Assembly: GCA_024509875.1 (NCBI GenBank)
Contig: JAMPIV010011339.1
Coordinates: 1-64,000, forward strand
Length of the DNA stretch: 64,000 nucleotides
DNA from: Oreohelix idahoensis
Lineage: Eukaryota > Mollusca > Gastropoda > Stylommatophora > Oreohelicidae
Direction: 5' to 3'
The position numbers and the translations under genes are program-made. Shown here one piece after another: positions 11,362 to 22,379 of this stretch; position 1 is the stretch's first letter; each line of letters starts with the position of its first letter. Under the pieces are notes generated by a model. It worked only from the letters and a program-made list of their open reading frames with translations, made no database searches and was not told the DNA's origin.

Positions 11362-12961
11362 GTTTACATGCCTACTGGGATTAATTGCCTGTGAAATACA
11401 TTGGTCAGCTGGAAACCTTATCTGTTTAAGAGGGGTTGGTAGCCAAGAAAATACACTGGCCGACCTTCCCTTCTTTACAGGGGTCAGTAACGAGTCACGT
11501 GGTCATTGTTAATAGCATTGTAGAAGGCATTTGCAGTTATCAAAAGGAAATGAATAGTTAATAAATTCCTGGTATTTTTTAAATACCATCTGTTAAATCA
11601 ACACAATGTCATTTTCACAAAATTCACAATCCAAAAAGAAATGCACCGATATAAAAATCCTTGAAATATAATTTGAAATGCCTGTGTCAAAAATTATAAA
11701 TGTGAGACACGACCCACACACGTCTGCTCAGTAGAGAGGCATGGTACTTGAAGCTCTTGTTAGGTATAATGCCCGTCAACTCTTGGAAATCTCTCCAGCG
11801 TCAACAAACTGTTGTTATTTATGTCAGGAAACTGACTGCAGTCTGCTCTTGAAAAGACACTGACTAGACTGGAGCTCTTCCCGAAATGATCTTCTGGCAA
11901 CAAGTGTGTTTCGTGCTATGAAGCTTGATTGAATGAATTTACGTTGTGCAATACACGGTTGGAGCAGATGAATTCACTTCATGCACTTACGCATTGAGTA
12001 ACTGAACTTGGTTCAGGCTATATGCCTGTGAGTGATTTGAACTTGATATATAGACGGATCAGCTTGTGGGTGCTGTAACTGGATGGAATCAAGCGATGAG
12101 CTGTTGACTGAGTTGAACTTAATATATATTTATATGCAAATCACTTTGTGGGCACTTGATAAACAGATTACTAAAATGTGGCGCCACTGACGTTTACAAA
12201 CGCGCGCATGCATTTCCTTCCTTGTAACTTAGGAAGTGTATGATGTCCTATATTGTGAAATCTAATCTCCGGACGTAGTATTTGCTAGCTTCTTTCCTAT
12301 AGACGCTAAACACTTAGTGTGCAGACTCAGATTTCTGCAGGTCTTGTTTTTCCCTTTCTCAATTTCCTTAAGAACACATTTAGAATTAAATTCCACTGAA
12401 ATGAAATTATAATCCACACTGAAATTAAATTATGGAACAGGCTAAGCTCTGAAAACGTCGTCCCCCTATGCTCCGCAGATGTTGTAAAACGTACTGAATT
12501 CAGCCGCGCAGCAGGTTATATTTTTGGATTGCCAATGCGTGACAACTCTGGGGTTGTGTCATATAGTTCCACCCTTTGATCTAATAACTCACCTTCCATC
12601 TTGCCACGCCATATCAACCTGCTCACTTGCGAGTTCAGTGCCTGTCAATTGCTAAAAGTGGGTTGGTTCTTTTAACAAACTCTTCGATTCCGGGCTGGAT
12701 GTGCTTGATTAGAAAAACCCAAGCTTATGATTGGCCGCCCAATAAGAGAAATTATGTACTCCATTGTTACTTAATTTCCTTTGCGGCTTCGAGTAAATTC
12801 CCCATCACATACTTAATGGCGCTGAGCTTATTATCTCATTTTCGTCTGGCTCTTTTGCGGTTTGCTTTAATCTCTTCCTCCATTGTCCCGCTACGTAGAC
12901 AACATCTAAGATTGTTAGCTCCGTCAATGATATACAATCTGGTAACATTATTTACAGTAAA
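11362..12961. other. No gene recognised; may include the CR1-like 5' UTR
   Basis: Upstream flank of ORF1. The first few hundred bases could be element 5' UTR. A plus-strand frame of 112 residues at 12627-12965 has no recognisable domain and I do not call it. Confidence 0.35.
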
Positions 12962-13060
12962 TTAGACCTAAAAGTCTTTCTTATTTGGACATAAGTCCCA
13001 ATATAACCGATTAAGTTGAACGGGTGCGCATCGCCAAAACGAAGAACAATTTGATTAAAA
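12962..13060. repeat. Second copy of the short interspersed repeat at 3181
   Basis: Shares AGACCTAAAAG, TTATTTGGACATA, a CCGATTAAGTTGAACGGG stretch and the CATCGCCAA block with 3181-3280, in the same orientation. The two are about 75-80 percent alike by eye. Confidence 0.65.
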
Positions 13061-13616
13061 ATTTTTTTTAAAACTTCTTTGTGTATCTCGTCCATATGGC
13101 TTAGTCTCGCAAGTCCTTTGTTTTCGACCGCCTCTGCTGACATGCTATTGTAGTGACACCCTGTGTTTAAACAGGGGATTAAGCTATCAAACGAATTTTC
13201 GCATCGCCCATGTTGCAATGGCCCGCGCTGGACAACAGCTGTCTAACGGACCAGGTGTGTTCTAAAAGATAACGTTACATCAAAGCACATAGATGGGAAA
13301 TATATAAGGTGTAATTAAAGAATACTGATAGAGCAAAAGGGGTGGCGGGAATAAAAATGAAACTGATGATGAAAAAGGTAAACGATGACGAAGAATAGGA
13401 CCACTCGTCATAGAAGACATGGAAGAGCCTTTAACTGAATGACACAGGATAGGGAAGCTAATCCTGAATTTGTTGAACATCTGTGCTCCACACATGGCTG
13501 AACTGTAATGATGATGCTGATGACTAAAAAAGTGGCTAGGATGTAGGAAAATAAAAATGAAAATTAGATTTAACAAATAATAGCAGTAGTAGCATTTGTA
13601 GTAGTAGTTGTGACAT
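13061..13616. other. No gene recognised
   Basis: AT-rich spacer with no domain-bearing frame. Only low-complexity leucine-rich frames are seen on the minus strand, caused by the trinucleotide repeat next door. Confidence 0.35.
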
Positions 13617-13675
<59 letters not shown>

Positions 13676-13702
13676 ATAGCAGCAGCAGCAGTGGTAGTAG
13701 TA
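13617..13702. repeat. (GTA)n trinucleotide microsatellite
   Basis: Near-pure GTA/AGT triplets with interruptions, grading into AGC-rich triplets at the right end. Confidence 0.95.
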
Positions 13703-13892
13703 ACAGCAGTAGTATAGGGAAGAGAAATAAAGTAAAAATAGCACCCGTAGGAGACAAAGATAACGGAATAGTATAACTGCATAGAAAAATACGAACGGCA
13801 CGAAAGTAGAGATAAAAATAGTCTGAGAAAATGTTGAATAATAAACAATGAGAAAACTATAATGAATGAGAAGAAAAGGTAAAGGTGTTCCA

Positions 13893-14058
13893 ATAGCACA
13901 TACTGCCGTAGGGAAGGACAATGTTAGAGACATCACTTTACAAGGTCCAAACTTTATGAGGTAGGGATGACCACTTCGTGTCCTCGCTGTTTTTACCTTC
14001 CCTAACTCAAGAGCAGTCAAGTAACCATTTACAGCTAGGTAGTCAGGAGCTAAACTCT
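13893..14058 (-). mobile_element. SINE-B family, partial copy
   Basis: Shares with 41575-41816, 61010-61200 and 61205-61512 the order CTGCCGTAGGG, TTTATGAGGT, GACCACTT, TTCCTCGCTG-like, CCTTCCCTAACTC, AGAGTCA-like and CCATTTACAGCT. All four copies lie in the same orientation. The 61-kb copies carry a tRNA-like head on the minus strand, which is why I call this a SINE. The head is not clear in this copy. Confidence 0.6.
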
Positions 14059-14859
14059 ACCTAGTTTCGAATATACACAAAATAAACAAATGAAACCAGG
14101 AAAGAAAAATAAAAGCATTTATTTGAAGAAAACAAGGAAAGGAAGAAACAAAGAACTAAGACGAACAGGAAGAACAGAGTTAAGTACCAGATGAGCAAGA
14201 AAAGCGAAAACCAAGCACAACAACAACATGAATGTGTACGGTAAGGTCAATGATCCACGTAGGAATACTTTGTTAACATTTGTTTCAACTTGAAACTTGA
14301 ACCAAGGCAAGAAAACTTGAACCGAAGAGACGAAAGTTTGAACCAAGACAAATAAACCTCCTCACACAAAAAAGAAAAAAAAAGTAAAACCAAAGGCAGA
14401 AAGCAAACAACATGCGAAACGTTTAAAAGAAAAGTGAGCAAGTTACAAACACGGCTCACTCACGGACTGCGGAGTTAACCGCTATGTACAGACCACAAAT
14501 TTAGCGACTATGCGGAAAGTGATACTTAGACACTTGAAGACTCCTGAAGTGCCGGCAAGTTTCATGGGTAATTGCCCGAAGAACGTCTTGGCAGCGACAA
14601 GGTACGAAGCCGTGACAGCTGCTTGGAAAGAACCTTTTGAAATGATCCATGGACAAAAGTTTTTAAGTTTGAAAGGCTGTAAATATACCTGCATACGTGT
14701 TAACATATCTCTGTCAGGCTTTGGCTGTTTTCTCCTTTCTTTCAGTCTTTTTTGTATCTTCCCTGACATTTTTTCTTTTTATTTCTTCTGTGTTATTTCT
14801 TGGACATTGTTTAATGTTTTCTTAATTTATTTTTATGACTTTGCTTTATTCTTTCTCTT
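14059..14859. other. No gene recognised
   Basis: The 129-residue frame at 14510 and its minus-strand partner have no recognisable motif; the hydrophobic stretch comes from T-rich DNA leading into the satellite. Confidence 0.35.
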
Positions 14860-15285
14860 AAGTTATGACATTAGATTCTTTTTTTCTCTCATTTTATGAC
14901 ATTAGTCTTTTGTTTTTCATTTTCATTTTACGACATTAGTTTATTCTGTCTCTCACTTTACGACATTAGTTTATTCTGTCTATCATTTAACGACATTAGT
15001 TTATTTTGTCTCTCATTTTACGACATACGTTATTCTGTCTCTCATTTTACGACATTAGTTTATCTGGTCTCTCACTTTACGACATAAGTTATTCTGTCTC
15101 CCATTTTACGACATTAGTTTATTTTGTCTCTCTTATTTCTATGACATTGGTTTATTCTTTCTCTCTTATTTGTGTGACAATGGTTTATTCTGACGCTGTA
15201 TATGTTTATCACTGTTATTTCTCCGACATTGATTTATTCTATCTAGATTACTTCTCTGACATTTTCTTATTCAGTCATTAACATT
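14860..15285 (+). repeat. 30-bp satellite array interrupted by F1 copy A
   Basis: Unit of 30 bp containing TTTACGACATTAGTTTATTC and CTGTCTCTCA, about 9 clear copies at 14910-15130 and degenerating on both sides. Related sequence resumes at 18151-18250 beyond F1 copy A. About 60 bp before the element (15226-15285) reappear after it (GATTTATTCTATCTAGATTA), so F1 inserted into this array. Confidence 0.85.
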
Positions 15286-15442
15286 GATTTCACCCGTGTG
15301 TTACCAGGGCCAGAAAGGGGAGCAAAGAATAGTAACACTGTACCCTACCATGCATGTCGTAAAAAGCGACTAAGGAGGGTTGGGCATGGGGCTGGTTACC
15401 CCATCCCGTAAATAACATTTTACCACAAAAACTTCAACAAAC

Positions 15443-18134
15443 ATGGACAAGTCAAATAAAGAATATAAATCAACTCAGCCGCCCAAGACAGAAGAAGGTC
15501 CTCTGGAAAGGAGGCGCATGAAGCAACCTAGAGAACGCTGAAAGGAGTCTGGGTTGCCGACTAACCTTTTTTAGTCTAGGAAAATCTCCAGGATTGGCAC
15601 CTGGAATGTTCGCACTCTTTGTGAACAAGGGAAAACTGCACAGGTAGCAGCAAAAATGACAAATTACAGGATTGGTATCCTGGGTCTCTGCGAGACACGG
15701 TGGAACGGCAACGAGAAGAGGAGATTTATCACAGGAGAAATGGTGTTGTCCTCAGGACATGAGGAGGAAAAGGCCCACCACAGTGAAGGGGTGGCTCTAA
15801 TACTGTCCAAGGAAGCACAGAAGGCACTTATAGAATGGGAAGCAATGGGACCCCGAATTATAACAGCAAGGTTTAAATCAGCCAAAAAGAAAGTAAATAT
15901 AAACATCATCCAGTGTTATGCACCAACAAACAACAAAGAAGAATCTGTGAAAGAAGACTTTTACACCAGACTACAAAATGTCTTGAACAATAAGAAAAGA
16001 AAGGACATCACAATTCTGTTGGGGGACCTAAATGCGAAAATAGGAACAGACAACACTGGCTTTGAAGAAATCATGGGAAAGCATGGATTAGGTATGATGA
16101 ACGAGAATGGGGAACTATTAGCATACTCCTGTGCTTCAAATCAACTAGCTATAGGAGGAAGCATATTTCCACATAAAAGAATACATAAAGCAACATGGAT
16201 ATCACCAAACCACAGAACTGAGAATCAGATTGATCACATATGCATAAGTAAGAAGTTTAGGTCATCATTGCATGATGTGACAGAATGTAGAGGAGCAGTA
16301 TAATGTTGGATATCTAAGAAATCAGGAAATAAGAGAACAATTTTCAATCACAGTATCCAACAAATGCCAAGTACTCCAACAGCTGAAAGAGGAAACAGAT
16401 ACGGAAGACCACTGGCAACAAGTAAAAAATATATGGAACGAGACATGTGAAGAAGTACTGAGAAAAAGAGAACATCAGCACAAAGCATGGATAACAACAG
16501 AAACCATTACCAAGATAGAAGATAGGAAAAACAAGAAAGCAGATTTAAACAGAAGCAAAACCAGAAGCCAAGGCTAATGAAGTGTACATAGAAGCAAACA
16601 ATGAAGTAAGAAGAAACATAAAAAGAGACAAGATGGAATATATGGATGATTTGGCAAGGGAAGTCTAGAATTGAATTCACTGCTATACATCGGATTCGTG
16701 GATTATGAAAAGACATTTGGCAGTGTAGACAGAGCATCGCTTTGGAAATTGATGAGGCATTATGGAGTTCCCATGAAGATCATTAACGTAATAAAGAAAA
16801 CCTATGAAGACATGACATGCAGAGTTCTCCATGAAGAACAACTTACAGAACCGTTTAAGATTAGAACGGGAGTGAGACAGGGATGCCTCTTGTCTCCATT
16901 TCTTTTCTTACTAGCAATAGATTGGGTTATGAAAACATCGACATCACACAACAGAAATGGAATCCAGTGGAATAATAAGAATCTGGAGAGGGCCAGAGAT
17001 TGGAAGTGATATTACTTGCTGACAAATAAAAGAACAACTGAATGAGTTGCTCGGCCTAAGCATTGCCCACCATCACGCAAGAAACTAAGTAATCGTGCAG
17101 GGCAGATGAGCATTAAGACCTAAAATCTAAGAGAGGCAGAAGTTAAGACCAGCTATAAGGGCCTTATTGCTACAGCAGTGAGAAACATAGAAGAATGACC
17201 TGCTAACCTAGAAATCCTCTGTTTAAATTCAAAGACATCATAAAAGCAGCTGCAGCAGAAGCATGTGGTGAAATCTGACTTGGGAAGAAGGGAAAGAGGA
17301 CACCGTGGCGAACAGAAGAATCAAAGAGGTAATAAGAGAAAACAGCTTGATGATCTGGATTTTGCAGATGACTTGGCTCTTCTGTCCCATAACCATAATC
17401 AGATGCAAGAGAAAATGAAAATTCTCGATGAGAGGTCACAACAAGTGGGCCTGAAAATACACAGGGAGAAGACAAAGATTATGAGAATAAATGCAAGAAA
17501 TGATAACAAAGTTGAACTTGAAGAAACACCACTAAAAGATGTAGAATTGTACACATATCTTGGAAGTAATATAGACAAAGTTGGAGGGACAGACAGTGAT
17601 ATCAAAATAAGAATACAAAAAGCAAGAGGAGCTTTCATTGCATTGGGAAACATATAGAGAACAAGAGAAATCAAGTCCAGCATGAAAATAAGAATCTTCA
17701 ACTCAAATGTCAAGTCAGTCCTATTGTATGGCTCTGAGACATGGAGAACAACAAAAACAACAACCAAAAAGCTACAGACTTTTATAAACGGGTGCTTGCG
17801 TAGAATAGAAGGCCTGAAATGGTATGACAAAGTCACAAATGTGGAATTGATGACAAGAACCAGACAAGTGCCAGTGGAACAAGAGTTGAGAAGAAGACGC
17901 TGGCGATGGATAGGACACACACTGAGGAAAGCTGTTGATAGCATTACAAGGCAGTCCTTGTTCTGGAATCCACAGGGAAAGAGAGGCATAGGTAGACCAA
18001 AAAACACATGGAGAAGAGAACTGGAAACAGAGGTGAAAATGATGAGGAAAACATGGAAAGAACTTGAACGGATGGCACAGGACAGGAAGACTTGGCATGT
18101 GTTTGTTGAAGGCCTATGCTCCTTGGGGAGCTAA
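15443..18134 (+). pseudogene. F1 polyprotein (APE endonuclease and RT), degenerate
   Basis: The single F1 ORF encodes endonuclease and RT in the order usual for RTE-type LINEs. The likely original start is ATG at 15443, equivalent to 53174 in copy C; a stop near 15570 breaks it. Endonuclease signs: IGTWNVRTL near 15590, LGLCETRWNG near 15680, CYAPTNN near 15915, ILLGDLNAKIG near 16015. The endonuclease ends early at 16303. RT signs: IGFVDYEK near 16690, GVRQGCLLSPFLF near 16875, and DLDFADDLALL near 17355. The C-terminal region includes LLYGSETWRTT near 17720 and RRRWRWIGHTLRK near 17890. Several stops and the F2 patch rule out function. Confidence 0.85.
16985..17340 (+). mobile_element. Patch of LINE family F2 sequence inside F1 copy A
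   Basis: Nearly identical to 29118-29472, covering the endonuclease C-terminus and linker of F2. It replaces about 12 bp of F1 between GGAATCCAGTGG and the ..GATGATCTGGATTTTGC block. The right junction reads AGAGAAAACAGCTTGATGAT, where F2 (AGAGAAAACA) and F1 (CAGCTGGATGAT) share CA. Confidence 0.85.
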
Positions 18135-18140
18135 AGGGTT

Positions 18141-18389
18141 TTGATTGGACGTTGATTTATTCTATCTAGATTACTTCTCTCACATTTTTTTATTCAGTCT
18201 ATAACATTGATTTATTCTATCTAGTTTACTTCCATGTTATTTTATTTCCCTTGGGCATATTTTTAGCTTCCTCTCTCATTTCTTTGACGTGTTTTCTTCT
18301 TTCTTGTTTTTCTCGTCTTCTTAAATTGTTTCCTCCTTATATTCTGTCTGTTCTTCTGTCTGTATTCCAGTAATATTCATTATCAACCT
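18141..18389. other. Continuation of the 30-bp satellite flank, no gene
   Basis: 18151-18250 is the diverged continuation of the satellite before copy A; the rest is T-rich with nothing recognisable. Confidence 0.6.
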
Positions 18390-18765
18390 TCAGCTCCCCA
18401 AGGAGCATAAACCTTCAACAAACTGAAGCCAAGTCTCCCTGTCCTGTGCCATCAGTTCAAGGCCAAGTCTCCCTGTCCCGTGCCATCAGTTCAAGGCCAA
18501 GTCTCCCTGTCCCGTGCCATTAGATCAAGGCCAAGTCTCCCTGTCCCGTGCCATCAGTTCAAGGCCAAGTCTCCCTGTCCCGTGCCATCAGTTCAACGCC
18601 AAGTCTCCCTGTCCCGTGCCATCAGTTCAAGGCCAAGTCTCCCTGTCCCGTGCCATCAGTTCAAGGCCAAGTCTCCCTGTCCCGTGCCATCCACTTATGT
18701 TCTTTACACGTCTCCTTCCTACCCTTCATGTTTCGTCAGTTCTCTTACGCAATGATAATCTAAAT
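18390..18765 (-). mobile_element. RTE-like LINE F1, 3' end with minisatellite, minus strand
   Basis: The terminus CAGCTCCCCAAGGAGCATAA lies at 18391, then the reverse complement of the F1 C-terminal coding sequence. An eight-copy array interrupts it, and F1 resumes after 18691 as a diverged segment to about 18765. Confidence 0.8.
18428..18691 (-). repeat. Minisatellite, 34-bp unit, about 8 copies, derived from F1
   Basis: Unit starts occur at 18428, 18462, 18496, 18530, 18564, 18598, 18632 and 18666. On the minus strand the unit runs from CTTGAACTGATGGCAC through GGGACAGGGAGACTTGGC. F1 copy A has the same 34 bases once, at about 18062-18095, with minor differences. It covers the same stretch that gave the 17-bp array at 2555. 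Confidence 0.93.
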
Positions 18766-19189
18766 TTCTGTGTTTATGCAAATATGATCAATCTCATTTT
18801 CTTGTTTTGTGGTCTGATGATATCCATGTTGCTTTATGTATTCTTTTATGGGAAAACATGCTTCCTCCTACAGGCAGTTGATTCGAAGAACAGAAGTTGT
18901 GAATAGTTTCCCATATTCGTTCCTAGCCCGTGTTTTCCCATGATCTCTTCAAAGCCACAAGTGTCTGTGCCTATCTAAGAATTTCGGTAACTCATCAAAA
19001 CTGCAATCTCTTTTCTTCTCATTTTATACAAGATATTTTGTAGTTTGTTGTTTAATTTCTTCTTTCACAGATTCTTCTTTTTATTTGTTGGTTACATAAC
19101 ATGGGATCAATCTTGTTTTTATCTTTCTTGTGGCTGTTTTGAATGTTTCTGTTAGAATTCTGGGTCCAGTAATAATAATAATAATAATT
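18766..19189. other. No gene recognised
   Basis: AT-rich spacer without domain-bearing frames. Confidence 0.35.
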
Positions 19190-19668
19190 TGGTTGAAGGA
19201 CCATCTTCATAGCACACGGACAACTCCATCGGTGTTCCGATCTTCTCAATTAGAGCACACAAGGAGGATCTCAGCACAGTGCACGAACTCCGTAGCACCG
19301 AGGAGGGTCCCAATGTGTGTATACAGGAATCACATATTTTATAAATATTTTTGTAATGGGTAGGTTTTTAATTTTTAAATTTTTGCCAGGGCAGTAACCG
19401 TGTGACCTACTCTTTTCAATGTCCAACTGATGAAAGATTTTTAACGTGCGCAATTTGCACACAGCACCTCCAATTTTTTTCGCCCTTATCTAAGGAGGCT
19501 AGGCATCTGATCTCCCTACACATGAGATCGGGGGGAGTATGACATTATTAGGACCTATTGGTCCTGAAAAATGTCGATCAAATATATTCTCTGTACTGGG
19601 AACCGAACCCAGTACCTTTAGAATAAGAGGCGGACGCCATACCTCTTGGCCACTCCAGCCCCCAATAA
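19190..19668 (-). mobile_element. SINE-A, tRNA-related, full-length copy
   Basis: On the minus strand it begins with a tRNA-like head (19663-19598): a box A-like GTGGCCAAGAGGTATGG and a box B GGGTTCGGTTCCC (19610-19598). A body of about 400 bp follows, then an (ATT)n tail at about 19170-19188. It shares its body with 23450-23865 and 23985-24297. The head is pol III promoter-like, as in tRNA-derived SINEs. The gene-like frames inside it are not coding. Confidence 0.75.
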
Positions 19669-19969
19669 TAAAAATAGTAGTAGTAATAATAATAACAACA
19701 ACAATAAGCATCATTTCTTAAGAAGGCTTAAAAAAACCAGTTTAAACACATGTTTACGAAATGAAAAAATTAAGAGAAATAGAAAAGGAAGCCGTTCAGA
19801 AGACATGATACAACAAATATAACTATAGAAACAATAAACAGATAAAGAAGAGAAAAAAGGAAAGAAAATACATAATGAAAATGAAGAAGAAATAAAGAAG
19901 AAAACAGTATTGGTGAGAAAAAAAAGAAGAGTATGTAGAAGAAATAAAGATGAAAAAAAAGTCAAATTC
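19669..19969. other. Simple A-rich and AAT/GAA-rich DNA
   Basis: Starts with AAT/AGT triplets beside the SINE head and continues as purine-rich sequence. No gene. Confidence 0.5.
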
Positions 19970-20290
19970 TTCTTCTTCTTCTTCGTTCGCCCTGAAAAGG
20001 ACGGTGGTTGCGTTGTGTCTGTTTACGCCTAAGCTGTGATATCTGCACCTTTCGGTCGACACATCCGACTTCAGCACGGCATTTTTTAGGGACCGGGTTT
20101 GCCTTCCCATTGCGATCCGCACTCGCTCAGCCAGACTGCACTGCTGCAGACTGTTTCCAGGACCACCACGTGGAGGTGGAGTGCGGTCTTGACCAGCTCT
20201 GGTTCGCTGGTCCTGATGCAAGCAGTACAGCTATGGGTCGCTGACTGCATTCACTATTGCTGCATCTTGGGGTCCCAAAAAAGTCAAATG
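19970..20290 (-). repeat. Putative interspersed repeat with (GAA)n tail
   Basis: The minus strand carries a moderately GC-rich 300-bp block (unlike its AT-rich surroundings) that ends in (GAA)n at 19970-19986, typical of a retroposed 3' tail. No second copy is in this window, so the call rests on composition and tail. A 132-residue frame runs through it, but it ends in low-complexity sequence. Confidence 0.4.
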
Positions 20291-20293
20291 AAG

Positions 20294-20402
20294 GAGATGA
20301 AATACTGAAGTACAAAGTAAGAGCTAAAGTAAAGACATGAGAGCTGAGGAGATGAAATGCTGAAGTACAAAGTAAGAGATAAAGTAAAGACATGAGAGTT
20401 CT
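20294..20402. repeat. Two-copy tandem duplication, 55-bp unit
   Basis: GGAGATGAAAT..CTGAAGTACAAAGTAAGAG and AAAGTAAAGACATGAGAG occur twice in succession with a few differences. Confidence 0.85.
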
Positions 20403-20825
20403 GAATATATCAATCTTGAGGACAAAAAGCACAGAATACAGAAATTGGTCTTACAAATAATTCATTTGATGTTCTGCATTACCATCTTTATCGACATCCG
20501 TACATGTAAACAGTCAGCTGACACATGGAGGTGCCGAGCCGACGTCATCTCACGTTTCTTCAACAGCACACGACTTGGGGGTGCCATGTTTATAAACTGG
20601 TAATACGTCAAAAAACAATGGATTTTCTAAGTCGGAAAATAACATAAGAAAAGTGTATAGACAGTTAGTCTTTCTGAAATTAGATGAACGTGAAAGGCAG
20701 AAAAGGGGCGGGGTGGGGGAGGCATGGCAGGACTACTGAATTTGAAACACAATGTCTGTTTATATGCCCTAAGATAACAAGCGCAAAAGTTCAGTGGCTG
20801 GGAGTTAATTTGGGAAATAATTCTG
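20403..20825. other. No gene recognised
   Basis: Spacer before the satellite; a short GC-rich purine run lies near 20700. Confidence 0.35.
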
Positions 20826-22170
20826 GGAGAATGATTGTAATCAGACACAAGATAACTGATGATAGAATTATTGTAATCAAACGCAAGATAAATGATGAGA
20901 GAATGATTGTAATCAAACGCAAATTAACTGCTGAGAGAATTATTATAATCAGACACAAGATAACTGATGAGAGAATGATTGTAATCAGACACAAGATAAC
21001 TGATGAAAGAATGATTGTAATCAGACACAAGATAGCTGCTGAGAGAATTATTATTATCAGACACAAGATAACTGATGAGAGAATGATTGTAATCAGACAC
21101 AGGATAACTGATGAGAGAATGATTGTAATCAGACACAGGATAACTGATGAGAGAATGATTGTAATCAGACACAAGATAACTGATGAGAGAATGATTGTAA
21201 TCAGACACAAGATAACTGATGAGAGAATGATTGTAATCAAACGCAAGATAACTGATGAGCGAATGATTGTAATCAGACACAAGATAACTGATGAGAGAAT
21301 GATTGTAATCAGACACAAGATAACTGATGAGAGAATGATTGTAATCAGACACAGGATAACTGATGAGAGAATGATTGTAATCAGACACAGGATAACTGAT
21401 GAGAGAATGATTATAATCAGACACAGGATAACTGATGAGAGAATGATTATAATCAGACACAGGATAACTGATGAGAGAATGATTATAATCAGACACAGGA
21501 TAACTGATGAGAGAATGATTGTAATCAGACACAGGATAACTGATGAGAGAATGATTGTAATCAGACACAAGATAACTGATGAGAGAATGATTGTAATCAG
21601 ACACAAGATAACTGATGAGAGAATGATTGTAATCAGACACAGGATAACTGATGAGAGAATGATTGTAATCAGACACAGGATAACTGATGAGAGAATGATT
21701 GTAATCAGACACAGGATAACTGATGAGAGAATGATTATAATCAGACACAGGATAACTGATGAGAGAATGATTATAATCAGACACAGGATAACTGATGAGA
21801 GAATGATTGTAATCAGACACAAGATAACTGATGAGAGAATGATTGTAATCAGACACAGGATAAATGCTGACAGACTGATTGTGATCAGACACAAGATAAA
21901 TGCTGACAGACTGATTGTAATCAGACACAGGATAACTGATGAGAGAATGATTGTAATCAGACACAAGATAACTGATGAGAGAATGATTGTAATGATTGTA
22001 ATCAGACACAAGATAAATGCTGACAGACTGATTGTAATCAGACACAGGATAACTGATGAGAGAATGATTGTAATCAGACACAAGATAACTGATGAGAGAA
22101 TGATTGTAATCAGACACAAGATAAATGCTGACAGACTGATTGTAACCATACACAGGATAAATGATTTTAA
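20826..22170 (+). repeat. 36-bp satellite, about 37 copies
   Basis: The unit is 36 bp, containing GAGAATGATTGTAATCAGAC and ACAAGATAACTGAT. Common variants are ACAGG/ACAAG, GTAATC/ATAATC, and a form with AAATGCTGACAGACTG concentrated at the right end. One unit near 21985 has a 9-bp internal duplication (ATGATTGTA). Because 36 is a multiple of three, long frames are open on both strands, giving periodic 12-residue peptides (ITDERMIVIRHK on the plus strand). I read these as by-products and not as a gene. Confidence 0.93.
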
Positions 22171-22379
22171 TGTTGATTATAATTATGATGACATTGCTGT
22201 TACTATTTATGATCGGGTTGATCATAATCATTCTCTCAACATTGTTTTTTTTTCAGTCAATCATCACATTCATTCTCTTTACATGTATCGTATGTATGAG
22301 TGCAATCAGTATCTCAACATTTATCGGATGGATGATCACATGCACACTTATTCTCTCCAAATTTATCGTGTGCATGAAC
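22171..22379. other. Degenerate junction between the satellite and the CAT/CAC tract
   Basis: ATGATTATAATCA-like motifs persist with decay. No gene. Confidence 0.4.

Larger units (their letters stand above)
15290..18140 (+). mobile_element. RTE-like LINE F1 copy A, 5' UTR to 3' end, internally deleted
   Basis: Starts with the F1 5' end (CACCCGTGTGTTACC, also near 45725 and 61597), then GCATGTCGTAAAAAGCGACT. Runs through an endonuclease, an RT C-terminal half and the F1 terminus GGGGAGCTAAAGG. Compared with copy C it lacks about 100 bp at 16302 (including the SDH box) and about 650 bp at 16668 (the N-terminal RT motifs). An extra about 350 bp of family F2 sequence sits at 16985-17340. Confidence 0.85.

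Noticed and set aside
14896..15281. Hydrophobic membrane-protein-like frames
   Set aside because: They are translations of a 30-bp T-rich satellite unit.
15656..16303. Host gene resembling craniofacial development protein 2
   Set aside because: That annotation is often given to RTE-type LINE endonucleases. The RT, 5' UTR and 3' end of the same element are around it, and other copies occur in the window.
19823..20221. 132-residue minus-strand protein
   Set aside because: It ends in (GAA)n-encoded glutamates and low-complexity sequence; an interspersed repeat is more likely.
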